Assembly: GCA_036874045.1 (NCBI GenBank)
Contig: CM072341.1
Span: forward strand, 1,004,501 to 1,068,500
Reading direction: 5' to 3'
DNA length: 64,000 nt
From: Cymodocea nodosa
Taxonomy: Eukaryota > Streptophyta > Magnoliopsida > Alismatales > Cymodoceaceae
Shown: piece after piece, positions 38,133 to 49,215 of the stretch
Position numbering within the stretch: the first letter of the stretch is position 1
Layout of the letters: each line of letters starts with the position of its first letter
Program-made: the position numbers and the translations under genes
Notes under the pieces: generated by a model
What the model was told of the DNA's origin: nothing
Databases searched by the model: none
The model's input: the letters and a program-made list of their open reading frames with translations, nothing else

Positions 38133-38450
38133 TGTGATCTAGATTTATAGATGGATCTGGCATGTATGGAGCCATGCATTAAAATAGGAAGCATGCATGA
38201 TGCTTGCATGAAAAGAGGAGACGTGCATGGGAAAGATCAGGTCAATGGACTTTTTCATATGTATGTAAATAGGCACAAACAAGAGAATGTACTTTTTCTT
38301 TTGTGAAAAGTAACATGAGGACCGACGTGTGGTGCCTATGTCCTTACCGATGTATGATTTAAATAGGAAAGAAAGAAAAAGGAGGAGGCATCTTCTTTCC
38401 CTCTTATATCCTTACGTTCTCACTATCGATTGCTAAAATTTGGGTGATGC
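38133..38450 (+). repeat. 3' LTR of the truncated gypsy element (end approximate)
   Basis: It starts with TG directly after the purine run. It contains repeated GCATGCATG-like words and a leader-like CCCTCTTATATCC segment near 38400. The terminal CA could not be identified with certainty. Confidence 0.55.
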
Positions 38451-38539
38451 AAGGGAGTTGTCATAGATCAGAAACTCCTAGAAATAAGTATGTATAACTT
38501 GTGGGAAAATTACTATTAGATAAATAGCTTCATCAAGGA

Positions 38540-39380
38540 CAAAAACTACATAAAATGTTTCTTACGAAGTAGTCTTTAATGCAAAATGTAAGTAACAGCT
38601 AGCAGAAATACATTTCCTCAAATTGTTGTTCCAGATAATGATAAAGTCAATGCCTCTCCTCCAATTACTTAAGGGTAGTACAATCAACTTGTAAGTCTTT
38701 TAAATGCTTCTGCTCTAAAAAATTAGCCCATGTTTAAGATTGTCGGTTTTAAATCTTGCTTAACATCGAGGCATCTTGTAAATCCTGTTAAAATATTTCT
38801 ATATATTTTGCCTCAGTCAAAAAAGATATTTAAATTATAGGTACAAGTCTTACCAATCATATATGTTGTAATTCGAGTTTTATTCATAATATTAATAAAA
38901 TCTATGATATGCGGTATCTCAAAGAAGACTTAGGAAATGTTAGTTCTGTTAGAACAACTATTGTTACTGAAGATCTTTACCTTACTAATGTTTTATATAT
39001 ACTAACGTTTAACTTCAACCTTATATCAATGAGTAAATTGACTGAACGAATTGATAGCAGCATCAATTTCTTTTTTCTTATATGCTTTAATCAAGATTTT
39101 GAATCTTGGACAATGTTTGACATTCGTAAGGAGGTGTGCGATTTCCACATTCTGATCATAAACATTTAGAATCCGAAAATCCTAACAACAATTTTTAAGA
39201 ATCTAAAAGCTTAGACATCCCTTGGATTATAAAGCTCTTCAAAACTTACCAACACATTTTACTAATAAAAGGAATAAAAAGTCTTATTCTATTTGCCCTT
39301 TAGCAAAACTCAACCGTTTACCTGTTCAAATTAGTAGAAATAAAGTTTATAAACCTTTTGACTGTGTCCATGTTGTGATG
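38540..39380 (+). pseudogene. copia pol fragment, copy 2
   Basis: Direct duplicate of 32090-33030. The best part (about 38940-39060) reads T-I-V-T-E-D-L-Y-L-T-N-V-L-Y-I, then F-N-F-N-L-I-S-M-S-K-L-T; near 39290 it reads S-I-C-P-L-A-K-L-N-R-L-P-V-Q, then a K-P-F-D-C-V-H stretch that matches the start of the integrase core. It lies directly before GRP upstream DNA, as copy 1 does. Confidence 0.8.
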
Positions 39381-40797
39381 CATTTTTGTGTTCGATATAA
39401 TTAAACAATTGTACTTGGCTGGTTGATATACTAAAATTACGTTGAGATGGGATTAGCTACATGAACAAAAAGAAGATTATTTAATACGGCAAATTTCAGT
39501 AAAAATCCGCCAAAGACAACTGCAGCAGCACAGATTTGAACTTGGACTGGCCTTTCAGACATTTAAGAGAGGGAGACTGTTTTCTCATTTCTATTGACCT
39601 ATGGAAGATGACGATTGCTTCTTAAGTTGGCAAGTTTGTATATTGTTGACCTTTAACTGGTATGACACAATGGTTAGGCATTCTTTTATTATTCCACGTG
39701 AAGGCCAGGTTGTAACACATATTATGTACCTGTTTGTATGTGGACCAAGAAAATATACTGACATTTCTGTGGGCCTTCTTCCACGTTAAAAATGATGCTA
39801 GAACGAAAGGAGGACGGTCATCAAGGATTGAGGAGTGCGTGTACGTGATACGCGTTGAGTTTTATAAAAGTCTTATAAAAGGGGTGAAAACTTGGATTTA
39901 TATAAAAATACATCCCATTCGAAATCAATTGATTTTGAATATAAATTTCATATACTAGTTATACTCAAATTTGGTTCATTCTATGATTGAAAGGAAAGGT
40001 AAGAAACGAGTCGAAGCTTATGTAATTGGAGTTTCTTAACCATCACTAGTGTAAGAAGCCGATGCATTTGTCAAGTGAATCAAAGCTCATGTATATTTTT
40101 CAAGTGTGAATAGATGAAAATCCAAATCTATGTACAAGTTTGCTTTTTCTTTTAAAGAAAAGATTGACAAATTCATCTCCCCAAGAGAAAAAGAGATGCA
40201 ATGGTGCTTAGTCTTCCGGTTAGCTTTGGCATTCCTTCCGATAAAAGAAGTAAATAATACCAAACAAATGACCAAGTGCCACAACTCATGCAACAGATGC
40301 AACCCACAAACAATGCACCTCCATATACAGTCAATTGCAATTTATTTACCGAACATTTTGTTAATCAATTTCCATCGACATAATACTTTAATTTATTATT
40401 ATTCACTTCAATGTCTTGTATTTGATCACTTTTATACTCCATCCATCTTATCTTACTCACGCCTCCAACAAGTAATTCCAACTCAAGCTTCACCGCTCAT
40501 TATTCCGAATTAGAAAAGATTAGGTCTATACGGCAAATTCCAGTCAGAATCCACCGGCAAAGATTTGGATTGGCCCTACAGATTTCTAGACAAGTGACTT
40601 ATGGTACATGATGATTGCGTCTTAAGTTGGCAGGTTGGTATGGTGTTGACCTTTAGCACAATAATTAGATATTCATTTATTATTTCTCGACGATATGGCC
40701 AGGTTGTGACACATATATATTATTGTCTGTTTGTATTCTAAGATTCCTGTGGGTTTTCTTCCACGTTAAAAATTGGTGCAAGAACGGAAGAAAGCCC
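39381..40797 (+). repeat. GRP G upstream block with the unoccupied hAT-2 target site
   Basis: It contains two successive forms of the GRP upstream unit (39381-39830 and 40540-40800), separated by DNA that mirrors 29780-30110. GTTAAAAA followed by TGATGCTAGAACG at 39785 is the intact counterpart of the site where hAT-2 sits (TGATGCTGGAAAG at 44436). A dispersed repeat copy (minus) is at 40030-40140. Confidence 0.8.
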
Positions 40798-40805
40798 TAT
40801 AAATA
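40798..40805 (+). promoter_or_regulatory. TATA box of GRP G
   Basis: TATAAATA, 86 bases before the ATG, in the context CCCTATAAATAGCCA shared with F and H. Confidence 0.8.
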
Positions 40806-40883
40806 GCCAACAATGTGGTCCGAAACTGATCACAGCCATCTCACTTTTCTCTCAAGACGTTCTGAAAACTAGAGAAACAAAGG

Positions 40884-41327
40884 ATGGCGAGGTTTGGAAA
40901 AGTTGTAAGTGTCACCCTTCTCCTCATGCTCTGCGTGGGCATGACAACTGCCACTAGGGTCTTGACGGCATATGCCAGTGGAGGAGGAGGAGGCGGAGGT
41001 GGTGGCGGTGGCGGTGGCCGTGGAGGAGGATCTGGATACGGCTCTGGCTCTGGCTCTGGTTACGGACATGCTGGAGGACGAGGTGGATACGCCAGCGCGG
41101 GCGGTGGAGGTGGAGGTGGTGGAGGCGGTGGTGGATCACATGGCGGAAGTGGTTCCGGCTATGGATCCGGTAGTGGCTCCGGATATGCTGTTGGCAACGG
41201 CGGCTATGCTAGAGCTGGAGGCGGCGGTGGCGGAGGAGGAGGTGGTGGTGGCAGCCACGGTGGGTCTGGATATGGGTCTGGTTCGGGCTCCGGCCACGGA
41301 TACGCTCGTGGTGGATACTACCCTTGA
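40884..41327 (+). CDS. Glycine-rich secreted protein (GRP G), 147 aa
   Basis: An intact intronless frame starting MARFGKVVSVTLLLMLCVGM (signal peptide, cleavage expected near residues 24-25), then R-V-L-T-A-Y-A-S and three poly-Gly runs with GSGYGSGSGSGYG and SHGGSG spacers, ending A-R-G-G-Y-Y-P. Its protein is almost identical to GRP F (inverted, 28956) and GRP H (direct, 45515). The gene lies inside the split hAT-2 element but with its own TATA box, leader and AATAAA signal, so it should be independently expressed. A cell-wall or apoplast role is inferred from the family and signal peptide. Confidence 0.92.
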   Translation: MARFGKVVSVTLLLMLCVGMTTATRVLTAYASGGGGGGGGGGGGGRGGGSGYGSGSGSGYGHAGGRGGYASAGGGGGGGGGGGGSHGGSGSGYGSGSGSGYAVGNGGYARAGGGGGGGGGGGGSHGGSGYGSGSGSGHGYARGGYYP

Positions 41328-41430
41328 AACTCCACTTCCTTTGATGGTCAAATATGGGAAATACTTGTATCGATCTTTATTTTCATTCCAGGGGCGTAAT
41401 TTCAATCTCTTGTTATGTATGTAACACAAA

Positions 41431-41436
41431 AATAAA
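41431..41436 (+). terminator. Polyadenylation signal AATAAA of GRP G
   Basis: AATAAA 104 bases after the stop codon. The 3' flank up to about 41645 matches that of GRP H and, inverted, that of GRP F. Confidence 0.7.
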
Positions 41437-42015
41437 GAAGATGCTTGCGTGCTACGACATGCATTGACATGATAATTAAATAAGAATCTTAATGGTTGTG
41501 AGATGTATGCGTGCATGACGCCCACGTCAAAGTAATTTACCTTCTCTTTGTTATTTCTTATGAGTTTGTTTAATCCCGTTTTATTTGTGTCCAACTCAAT
41601 TGAGGAATTGTACATCTTACTCAAAGTTAGACGTCCAATGTTTAACATCATATTGGAACTAAAAGTGATTGAAATGGTCGTAGGATCACGTACATAGAAC
41701 ATGTTCATTAAAGAAACAATCGTATGATCTAAAAGCGCAAGCCGAACGTTTCATTGCAATGTTTAGTCGAATGTTGTTTCAACGTTCGAATATTCAAACG
41801 TTTTAGTGTATGCAACGTTCAAGAGAGAGAAAGAGAGGGAGAGGGAGAGGGGAATTAAGAAGGTACGAAAATCTATAAGTAAAAGAAGATGATTAGAGTT
41901 TTCTTCAGAACTTATTTAATTTTCTATTTCTCTTTCACCAAGTATGTAAAGGAATCAATTTTATTTCAAGCTTTAGTTCACAAATTTCTTCAACTCTCAA
42001 CTTCCATTTGCATAA

Positions 42016-44011
42016 ATGACATGTAACTTCCATAAACTCAACTTCAATAACACTAGCAACATTGATTTTTCAACATTTTAATTAGAACATCAATACTCTC
42101 AAACTACAGAGGTTTGAATTATTAAACCTAGAAGAAAATATATTCTATCGTCAAAGTTTACATTAAAAATAAAAGATATGAAATACAACACTATGATAGA
42201 AAAGATCTACTATAATATTTGTAATGTAGACTTGTTTTAAAAAATTTTAATTAGTGCAAGTTATTTAACTAAACATTTAGTTAATTATTCATTTAAAAAT
42301 CTTGAAAAAAATAAAATGATTCAAACAAAGATTAGTTTTAATTCTAAAGGTAATATCATACAATGGCATTATAATGCTAAGAATGTTAGAGAATTACATA
42401 TTAAATTTATTGTTATTCAAAATTTACCTAATAATTTTGGTGATAATCGACATTTTCAAGATTTCATTTTACAAGTCTATTATCCATAATTTTAAAATGT
42501 TTCCAAAAAACAACTAGGTAAGATATTATTAATCTTTATAATAATCTTAGAATAGAATTAATGAATATAATAGGTTCTATAAATACATTTATAGTATATA
42601 CATATGATATTTAGGAGGGTAGAACTAAAATAAGATATATTGCTATTATTGCACATTTTATTGATGATAATTGAGTTTTATAAAAAAGATTAATAGAACT
42701 TAGAAGAATAAATCATCTACATAATGCTTAAAATATATTTTTACTATTAAAAATTTTATAGAATTAAAGAAAAAGTAGGTAGTATTATATTTGACAATGT
42801 ATTTAATAACACAACAACTATTCCCATGTTTAAAAATATATGAACTCTACCAAATGGTTTTGTTTTATTTTATTAAAGATGTATATGTCATATAATTAAT
42901 CTTATAGTTCGAGTTGGTGTTGAAGAAAGAAAACATTTTGTAGAAAATATAATAACTACATTAACTAATATTTTAACTAGTGGTAGATGTCAACAAGAAT
43001 TTAATTATGTATGTGATTCTTTTTATTTAACATATAAGACATTTATAAGAAATGTTTTTCATAGATAGAATTCTTTATATTTAATGGTAAATAATATTTT
43101 ACCTTATAAAGAAGCTATAAAAGTTTATTATAATGGTAGAGTTGATGATAATACAATACTATTAGATGAAAATGATTTAGTAATAATTAACTAATTTACT
43201 AAATTTTTAAAACTATTTTATAATTTAACTAAATATTTATCAGAAATATATTATTCTACCTTTATTTATCTAATACACCATTTATATAATATTGTAAGAG
43301 TTTTTATAATTATGGTAATTATCCATTTTTTACACATATAATTCTAAAAATGAGAGAAATATTTTTAAAATATTGGAATAATATACCTTTCTTATACACA
43401 TTAAATACTTGTCTAGATCCTAAGACTAAAATAAATGTTGTTAGAAAATCAATAATTTTAATACAAAATTGTTTAAATGTTGACTTTAATATAACAATTG
43501 AAAATATAGAAGAAAATTTAAATATTATTGATTTATACACTACAAGGTATGAAATATAACAAACACAACATACATCTTATACACCAGAATAACCATCATC
43601 ATCATCTATTTATGATTTTAATATATTTGTTGATGATTATAATGATTTTAGCTCAACAAATAGGAAATAATTAATTAATTTTAATAATACTAATCATAAC
43701 TACTTGGTGAGAGAAAATCTTAATTTTTTAAATTTTGATGTAATTAATTGGTGGAAAAAAATAAAAAGATACATTTCCTATTTTATCTTTAATAGTTAAA
43801 GATTTACTAACAATTTTAGTTTTTTTATAGCATGTGAAAAAATATTTAGTATTAATGGTATTATGTTAAATAACTGAAGAGTAAAGTTGAAAGATCATAT
43901 TCTAGGAGTTTTAATATAAGTTAAAACTAGGAGCTTATTTGCTTACGTTTGTTGACAACAATAATAAATTGATTTTGTAGATGAATTTGAAAATTTAAAT
44001 ATTTCAATGTA
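42016..44011 (+). pseudogene. hAT-2 transposase, heavily degraded
   Basis: Collinear with the hAT-1 transposase but with more stops. Remnants include the T-x-H-L-V block (about 42270), I-I-F-D-N near 42790, I-C-H-I-I-N-L near 42890, the K-Y-W-N-N-I-P-F-L-Y-T-L-N segment at 43370-43410 and a degraded dimerisation region at 43790-43900. The number of interruptions suggests it is older than, or decayed faster than, hAT-1. Confidence 0.85.
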
Positions 44012-44427
44012 ATTATGTAAATCAAATGTAAAAATATCTAATGTAGTATTTATATCATAACAAATTATAATGTAATTTTAATTTCAATTCATAAATAAAA
44101 TAATTTATTTTAACTTTGTGACTTAGCATTTGAATGTATTGATGAATAATGACATAGATGTTAATGTGTTGATATATTTATAAATGAAATAATTTAATTC
44201 TTTTGTGTTGATAGGTTCATATTATGATTTAATTTAATATATTTACTAAAAATACATAAACTTTTAAAAATTTGCTTACTAACCTATGGGCCCAAGAATA
44301 TGAGCTGAGTCAAGCAGACTCTATAAAATTTTTAACTTTAACGGGCAAGCCCGACTCAACCTGCAGCTTACATGAATTTCTACTTTGTGGGTCGGGCCAG
44401 CCTAACCCCAACTCACTTACATCTCTA

Positions 44428-45428
44428 GTTAAAAATGATGCTGGAAAGAAAGAAGGATGGTCCTCAAGGACTGAGGAATTTTATAAGTCTTATAATAGGA
44501 GTGAAACTTGGATTTATATAAAAATACATCTCATTCAAAATCAATTGATTTTGAATTTAAATTTCATATAATGGTTATACTCAAATTTGGCTCATTCCAA
44601 GCTCAAGAAGCTTATGTAATTGGAGATTCTTAACCATACACTAGTGTAAGATGCCAATGCATTTGTCAAGAGAATCAAAGCTTATGTATAAATTTCTCAA
44701 GTGTGAATGGATGAAAATCCAAATCTATGTACAAGTTTGTTTGTTCTTTGAATGAAAAGATTGACAAGTTCATCTCCCCAAGAGAAAAAGTGATGCAATA
44801 GTGCTGGCATTACCTTACTCCAAGTCAGAGGTGCGTCTAATTAATAATACGTCCACTACGGAAGCTTACGACAACGCGGTATTGCAAGGTGTAGCTGAGT
44901 CTTCCGGTTAGATAGAAGAAGTAAATAATATCAAAGAAATGACCAAGTGCCACAACTCATCCAAACATTTTGTTAATCAATTTCCTTCCACCTAATACTT
45001 TAATTTATTATTATTCACTTCAAAGTCTTGTATGTGATCACTTTTATACTCCATCCATCTTATCTTACTCATACCTCCAACAAGTAATTCCAACTCAAGC
45101 TTCACCGCTCATTATTCCGAATTAGAAAAGATTAGGTCTATACAGCAAATTCCAGTCAAAATCCACCAGCAAAGATTCGGATTGGCCCTTCAGATTTCTA
45201 GAGAGCGGGACTATTTTCTAATTTCTATTGACTTACGGACATCACGATTGCTTCTTAAGTTGGCAAGTTGGTATATGGTTGACCTTCAGCACAATGATTA
45301 CTTATTCAACTATTATTTCTCGACGATATGGCCAAGTTGTGACACATATATTATCGCCTGTTTGTATTCTAAGATTCCTGTGGGTTTTCTTCCACGTTAA
45401 AAATTGGTGCAAGAACGGAAGAAAACCC
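44428..45428 (+). repeat. GRP H upstream block, continuing relic P2 after hAT-2
   Basis: 44428-44600 matches 39785-39960, the DNA after the empty site. 44640-44760 carries a dispersed-repeat copy. About 44900-45150 matches 40240-40530, and 45150-45420 matches 40540-40800. Together with 34085-34676 this forms one GRP upstream unit interrupted by hAT-2. Confidence 0.8.
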
Positions 45429-45436
45429 TATAAATA
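45429..45436 (+). promoter_or_regulatory. TATA box of GRP H
   Basis: TATAAATA, 86 bases before the ATG, in the same context as in F and G. Confidence 0.8.
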
Positions 45437-45514
45437 GCCAACAATGTGCTCCGAAACTGATCACAGCCATCTCACTTTTCTATCAAGACGTTCTGCAAAC
45501 TAGAGAAACAAAGG

Positions 45515-45958
45515 ATGGCGAGGTTCGGAAAAGTTGTAAGTGTCGCCCTTCTCCTCATGCTCTGTGTGGGCATGACCACTGCCACTAGGGTCTTGACGGC
45601 ATATGCTAGTGGAGGAGGAGGAGGCAGAGGTGGTGGCGGTGGCGGTGGCCGTGGAGGAGGATCTGGATACGGCTCTGGCTCTGGCTCTGGTTACGGGCAT
45701 GCTGGAGGACGTGGTGGATACGCCAGCGCGGGTGGTGGAGGTGGAGGTGGTGGAGGCGGTGGTGGATCTCATGGCGGAAGTGGTTCCGGCTACGGATCCG
45801 GTAGTGGCTCCGGATATGCTGTTGGCAACGGCGGCTATGCTAGAGCTGGAGGCGGCGGTGGCGGAGGAGGAGGTGGTGGTGGCAGCCACGGTGGGTCCGG
45901 ATATGGGTCTGGTTCGGGCTCCGGCCACGGATACGCTCGTGGTGGATACTACCCTTGA
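45515..45958 (+). CDS. Glycine-rich secreted protein (GRP H), 147 aa
   Basis: An intact intronless frame with signal peptide MARFGKVVSVALLLMLCVGM and a body identical to GRP G except for one Arg in the first poly-Gly run (GGGGGRGGGG) and a signal-peptide residue (Ala for Thr at residue 11). It has its own TATA box and an AATAAA at 46062-46067. It is the gene that belongs to the promoter unit split by hAT-2: the near promoter (44428-45514) is intact, while anything needed beyond that has been moved almost 10 kb away. Confidence 0.92.
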   Translation: MARFGKVVSVALLLMLCVGMTTATRVLTAYASGGGGGRGGGGGGGRGGGSGYGSGSGSGYGHAGGRGGYASAGGGGGGGGGGGGSHGGSGSGYGSGSGSGYAVGNGGYARAGGGGGGGGGGGGSHGGSGYGSGSGSGHGYARGGYYP

Positions 45959-46061
45959 AACTCCACTTCCTTTGATGGTCAAATATGGGAAATACTTGTA
46001 TCGTTCTTTATTTTCATTGCAGGGGCGTAATTTCAATCTCTTGTTATGTATGTAACACAAA

Positions 46062-46067
46062 AATAAA
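46062..46067 (+). terminator. Polyadenylation signal AATAAA of GRP H
   Basis: AATAAA 104 bases after the stop codon, in a 3' flank conserved with F and G. Confidence 0.7.
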
Positions 46068-49000
46068 GAAGACGCTTGCATGCAACGACATGCATTGACG
46101 TGATAATTAAATAAAGATCTTAATGGTTGTGAGATGTATGCGTGCATGACGCCCATGCCAAAGTAATTTACCTTCTCTTTGTTATTTCTTATGAGTTTGT
46201 TTAATTTGTGTCCAACTCAACTGAGGAATTCAACATCTTACTCAAACTTAGACGTCCAAATTTTAACATGAATGTCTCAAGTGAAAAATAATAAATATCA
46301 ATGCAAATTTTGGTGAAAGACAAGCTTATAGCAATCTCTTCATTCTGTGCACATATTATTTTGTTATGCGAAGCAAATACCTTTTTCTCCAGAAAATAAA
46401 TCATTTGTTAATCGAATGCACGGGATCTATAATTCGTCTTCACCTCTCATTCTTTGCGTGAAATAATAATTACATTTATTGAATTTATGAATTATAGAAA
46501 AGATACATCATTTATTAAAAAATGTACATACGGTGAATAAAAATTATACTACATAATTTATATTTACAATCAAAATTCTACATCTAATTTTGTAATGACC
46601 CTCTTGAAATATTTATTTTGAATTCATGGTTATCACACAAAAGCACTTAGGCTGTTTTTTTCCACTTCACGCTTACACATGAAAGGAAAGCATGGACACA
46701 ACTTCTCCATCTCAGCCAGAATTCTTAGGTTCTTTTATTCTTATCTCTTCACCACTTTCTCATTTATTTCATCTCATATGGGCACCCATGGATCCATTTC
46801 TCTTATCTTCTCTATTTTACACTTTAGCTCACTTTGCAATCATTTAGAAGTCATATCCTTAGATGCTGAAGACTAGCCTACTTAACTAAGATAACTTTAG
46901 AGGTTATCTCTTTTCACATATTAACTGTTATTTCTTGTAATGGACAACTGTACACAAATTTGGCTCGTTTACAATACCATTGGATGATCGAAGGAAAAGC
47001 AAGAATGAGTAAAGCTCACGCAAATGAAGTGCCCGCACTGGCGTTAGGTGTCAATGCATTTATCAAGTGACTCAAAGCTCACATACACTTCTGATTTGAT
47101 GGAAATCTAAAGCCATGTCCGTAATTGTTTATTCTTTTAGCGAAAAGTTTGACAAATCAATGTCCTCGAGAGAAAAAGAGATCATGCAATAGTACTGGCA
47201 TTATCTAACTCCAAGTCAGACGTGTGTGGTTAGCTTTGGCAATACTCCTTCCACTAGAGGAAGTCAAGTCAATACCAAACAAATGACCAAGTGCCTCATC
47301 CCATCCAGTAGATGCATGGGACCCGTGTAGCAATAAGCGCGGGTATTTCAATATGATTATTCCGGTAATATATTCAATGCCTACAGCGCATTCCAATCTC
47401 CACCTTCGGCAGAAACATCCAGGTATTTCTACACATGAGAGTGACTTAAAACCAGGTATTTCAATATATATTATGAAATATGGTTTGACTTGTGCTTTAA
47501 TATATATATATATATATAAGTGGAAGCAAGTTTAATCAATGGCGATATAAGTTCTAAAAGTGTGAATTTTTATATGTGATTTATGTTGACTTGTAATTCT
47601 GGATTTATCATGTGAGTTTCTAAAAGTATTATAATCATGCCTATTAAATTGAAGTATTTAATTCTGGATGGGGGAATTGAAAGGACAATGTTGGAAAGAG
47701 TTGCTAGGTAAGATCAAACAGGCCAAGATTAAGGAATGGGGCATCTAATCAAGTGAGTTTCTGTACATGAATTCCAGCATCGATCTACTCTTTGAGTGGC
47801 AACACTAAAGAGTCATGTATATATAATTTTTTTTTATCGTCCCTCCTCCAATTACTTAGGAGCCATACAATCTATTTATGAGTCCGTTAAATACTTCTTG
47901 TTGGAAAAACATGGATCCTTTGACGACTTCTCATTGGTGAAATTAATGTATAAATTCAATCAAAAACACAAATGTAAACCACTAGCACAATAACATCAAG
48001 ATTTTTATGGAAAATCTCTCCAATATATATGAGGAGGAAAAAACCACAACATCAAATGGTCTACCCTAAAATCTTTCACTATAATCAAATACGCATAAAT
48101 CTTGTCTTCTCTAGTATTGAACTAGAGAAATCATGACATGCATCAACATTCAATCATCAAGGCAAATATATCAAACACAACAAGGGGTAAAGGGAACCAA
48201 CCTCAACTATCAATTTTCTTTTTAAAATTGCTATCACTACGTTGCTCTAAAAATTCACAAAACTTGGTAAGAATAAGGTTTTATGAGTCTCTAATGTATT
48301 GATACAATTTCAACCAAACAAATGTCATTTACCCCCTCAAACTAATCATCTACCAAGAGCGTACACAAATAGAATTTCCGTGAGATACCCTTTGAAGTCT
48401 CCTTTAAAATTGACCTTACTCTATTTTGATCTTCAAGCTCTTCATAAAAACTTCTTTTTCAAGCTCATCATAAAGAAACCATTAGTTACATTCATTTATT
48501 GCAAATGTAATTGTAGTTATTTATTTTATTTTTCATTACTTTCTATTTATGGTTGTTGATTGCATTCGTTGTACTTAAAACTGAAACACAGACGAGAAAT
48601 TTTTTCATTAATTCAGAATCAACTCAAACATAGAAGTGACAGTAGTTCCAAAATTCAAGAACAACGTACGATATCCAAACAATTCTCTTAAATTTCGAAT
48701 ATTAAAAAAAATAAAAAAATCAACGTGACAACAAAAAAGTTGCATCATCGGATTCATATATATTACATTTTCTTTTACAATTGCATTTCCATGTTTATAC
48801 GGGAGTTATATATCATCAACACATACCAATCGACGTACTTGTAATTCGAAGTTTCTCAGACGCTACGCACTGAGGTCAAGGTACTTTCGCTATATGTCCA
48901 TCCGCTATCATCACTTTTGAAGTGAGTCATATGCGCGTACAGAGTCAAATGCGAATGGATGGAATCCAAATCGGTAACAAAGTTGTTTGTTTTATATCAA

Positions 49001-49107
49001 TGAAAAGGTTGTCGTCAAGGAAGGAAGCAATATTCAACACGCAAGCGTACAAATAATTAATATATATCACATGCAGCAGGCAAGCGTTCATGTCATGCAT
49101 CGCTTCC
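46068..49107. repeat. Right-arm non-coding DNA, mirror of 18.4-28.8 kb
   Basis: 46068-46450 mirrors 28440-28845; 46560-46900 mirrors 27380-27680; 46900-47130 mirrors 26400-26660; 47210-47460 mirrors 21090-21370; 47840-48180 mirrors 19600-19890; 48180-49107 mirrors 18382-19580. The mirror equivalents of GRP E, hAT-1 and the 25-kb tandem array are absent. 47460-47840 is unassigned DNA with an (AT)n run. No gene is seen. Confidence 0.75.
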
Positions 49108-49115
49108 TATAAGTA
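49108..49115 (+). promoter_or_regulatory. TATA box of GRP I
   Basis: TATAAGTA at 49108-49115, matching the GRP D promoter in mirror orientation. Confidence 0.65.
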
Positions 49116-49215
49116 CCCGTGCGCTCTTCCTCCTCCTCCATATCCATCACCTCTTCCTTACCATTTGCTTACACATCCATCTCTCTGATCGAATAATTCA
49201 CGTACGTTCGTTCCC

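Larger units (their letters stand above)
35190..38450 (+). mobile_element. Ty3/gypsy retrotransposon, 5'-truncated
   Basis: The order reverse transcriptase, RNase H, integrase is gypsy-type. Gag, protease active site and 5' LTR are missing: recognisable sequence begins near 35353, at the protease-RT linker. A polypurine tract AGGGGAGGGA (38121-38130) precedes the 3' LTR, which starts TGTGATCT at 38133 and probably ends near 38450. The LTR end and any TSD could not be fixed. Confidence 0.88.
34677..44427 (+). mobile_element. hAT transposon (hAT-2), split by a 6.6-kb segment that carries GRP G
   Basis: The left end TAGAGACGTC... (34677) and the right end, read inward from 44427 as TAGAGATGTA..., are related to the hAT-1 ends, with GGTCGGGC-like subterminal words. 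An 8-bp target duplication GTTAAAAA is perfect on both sides (34669-34676 and 44428-44435). At 39785-39792 the paralogous GRP upstream block has the same GTTAAAAA with no element, an empty site that confirms the ends. Only 34677-35180 and about 41756-44427 are hAT sequence. Between them lie a gypsy fragment, a copia fragment and the complete GRP G locus. The stretch 34757-35180 is repeated at 41756-42170. Confidence 0.85.
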
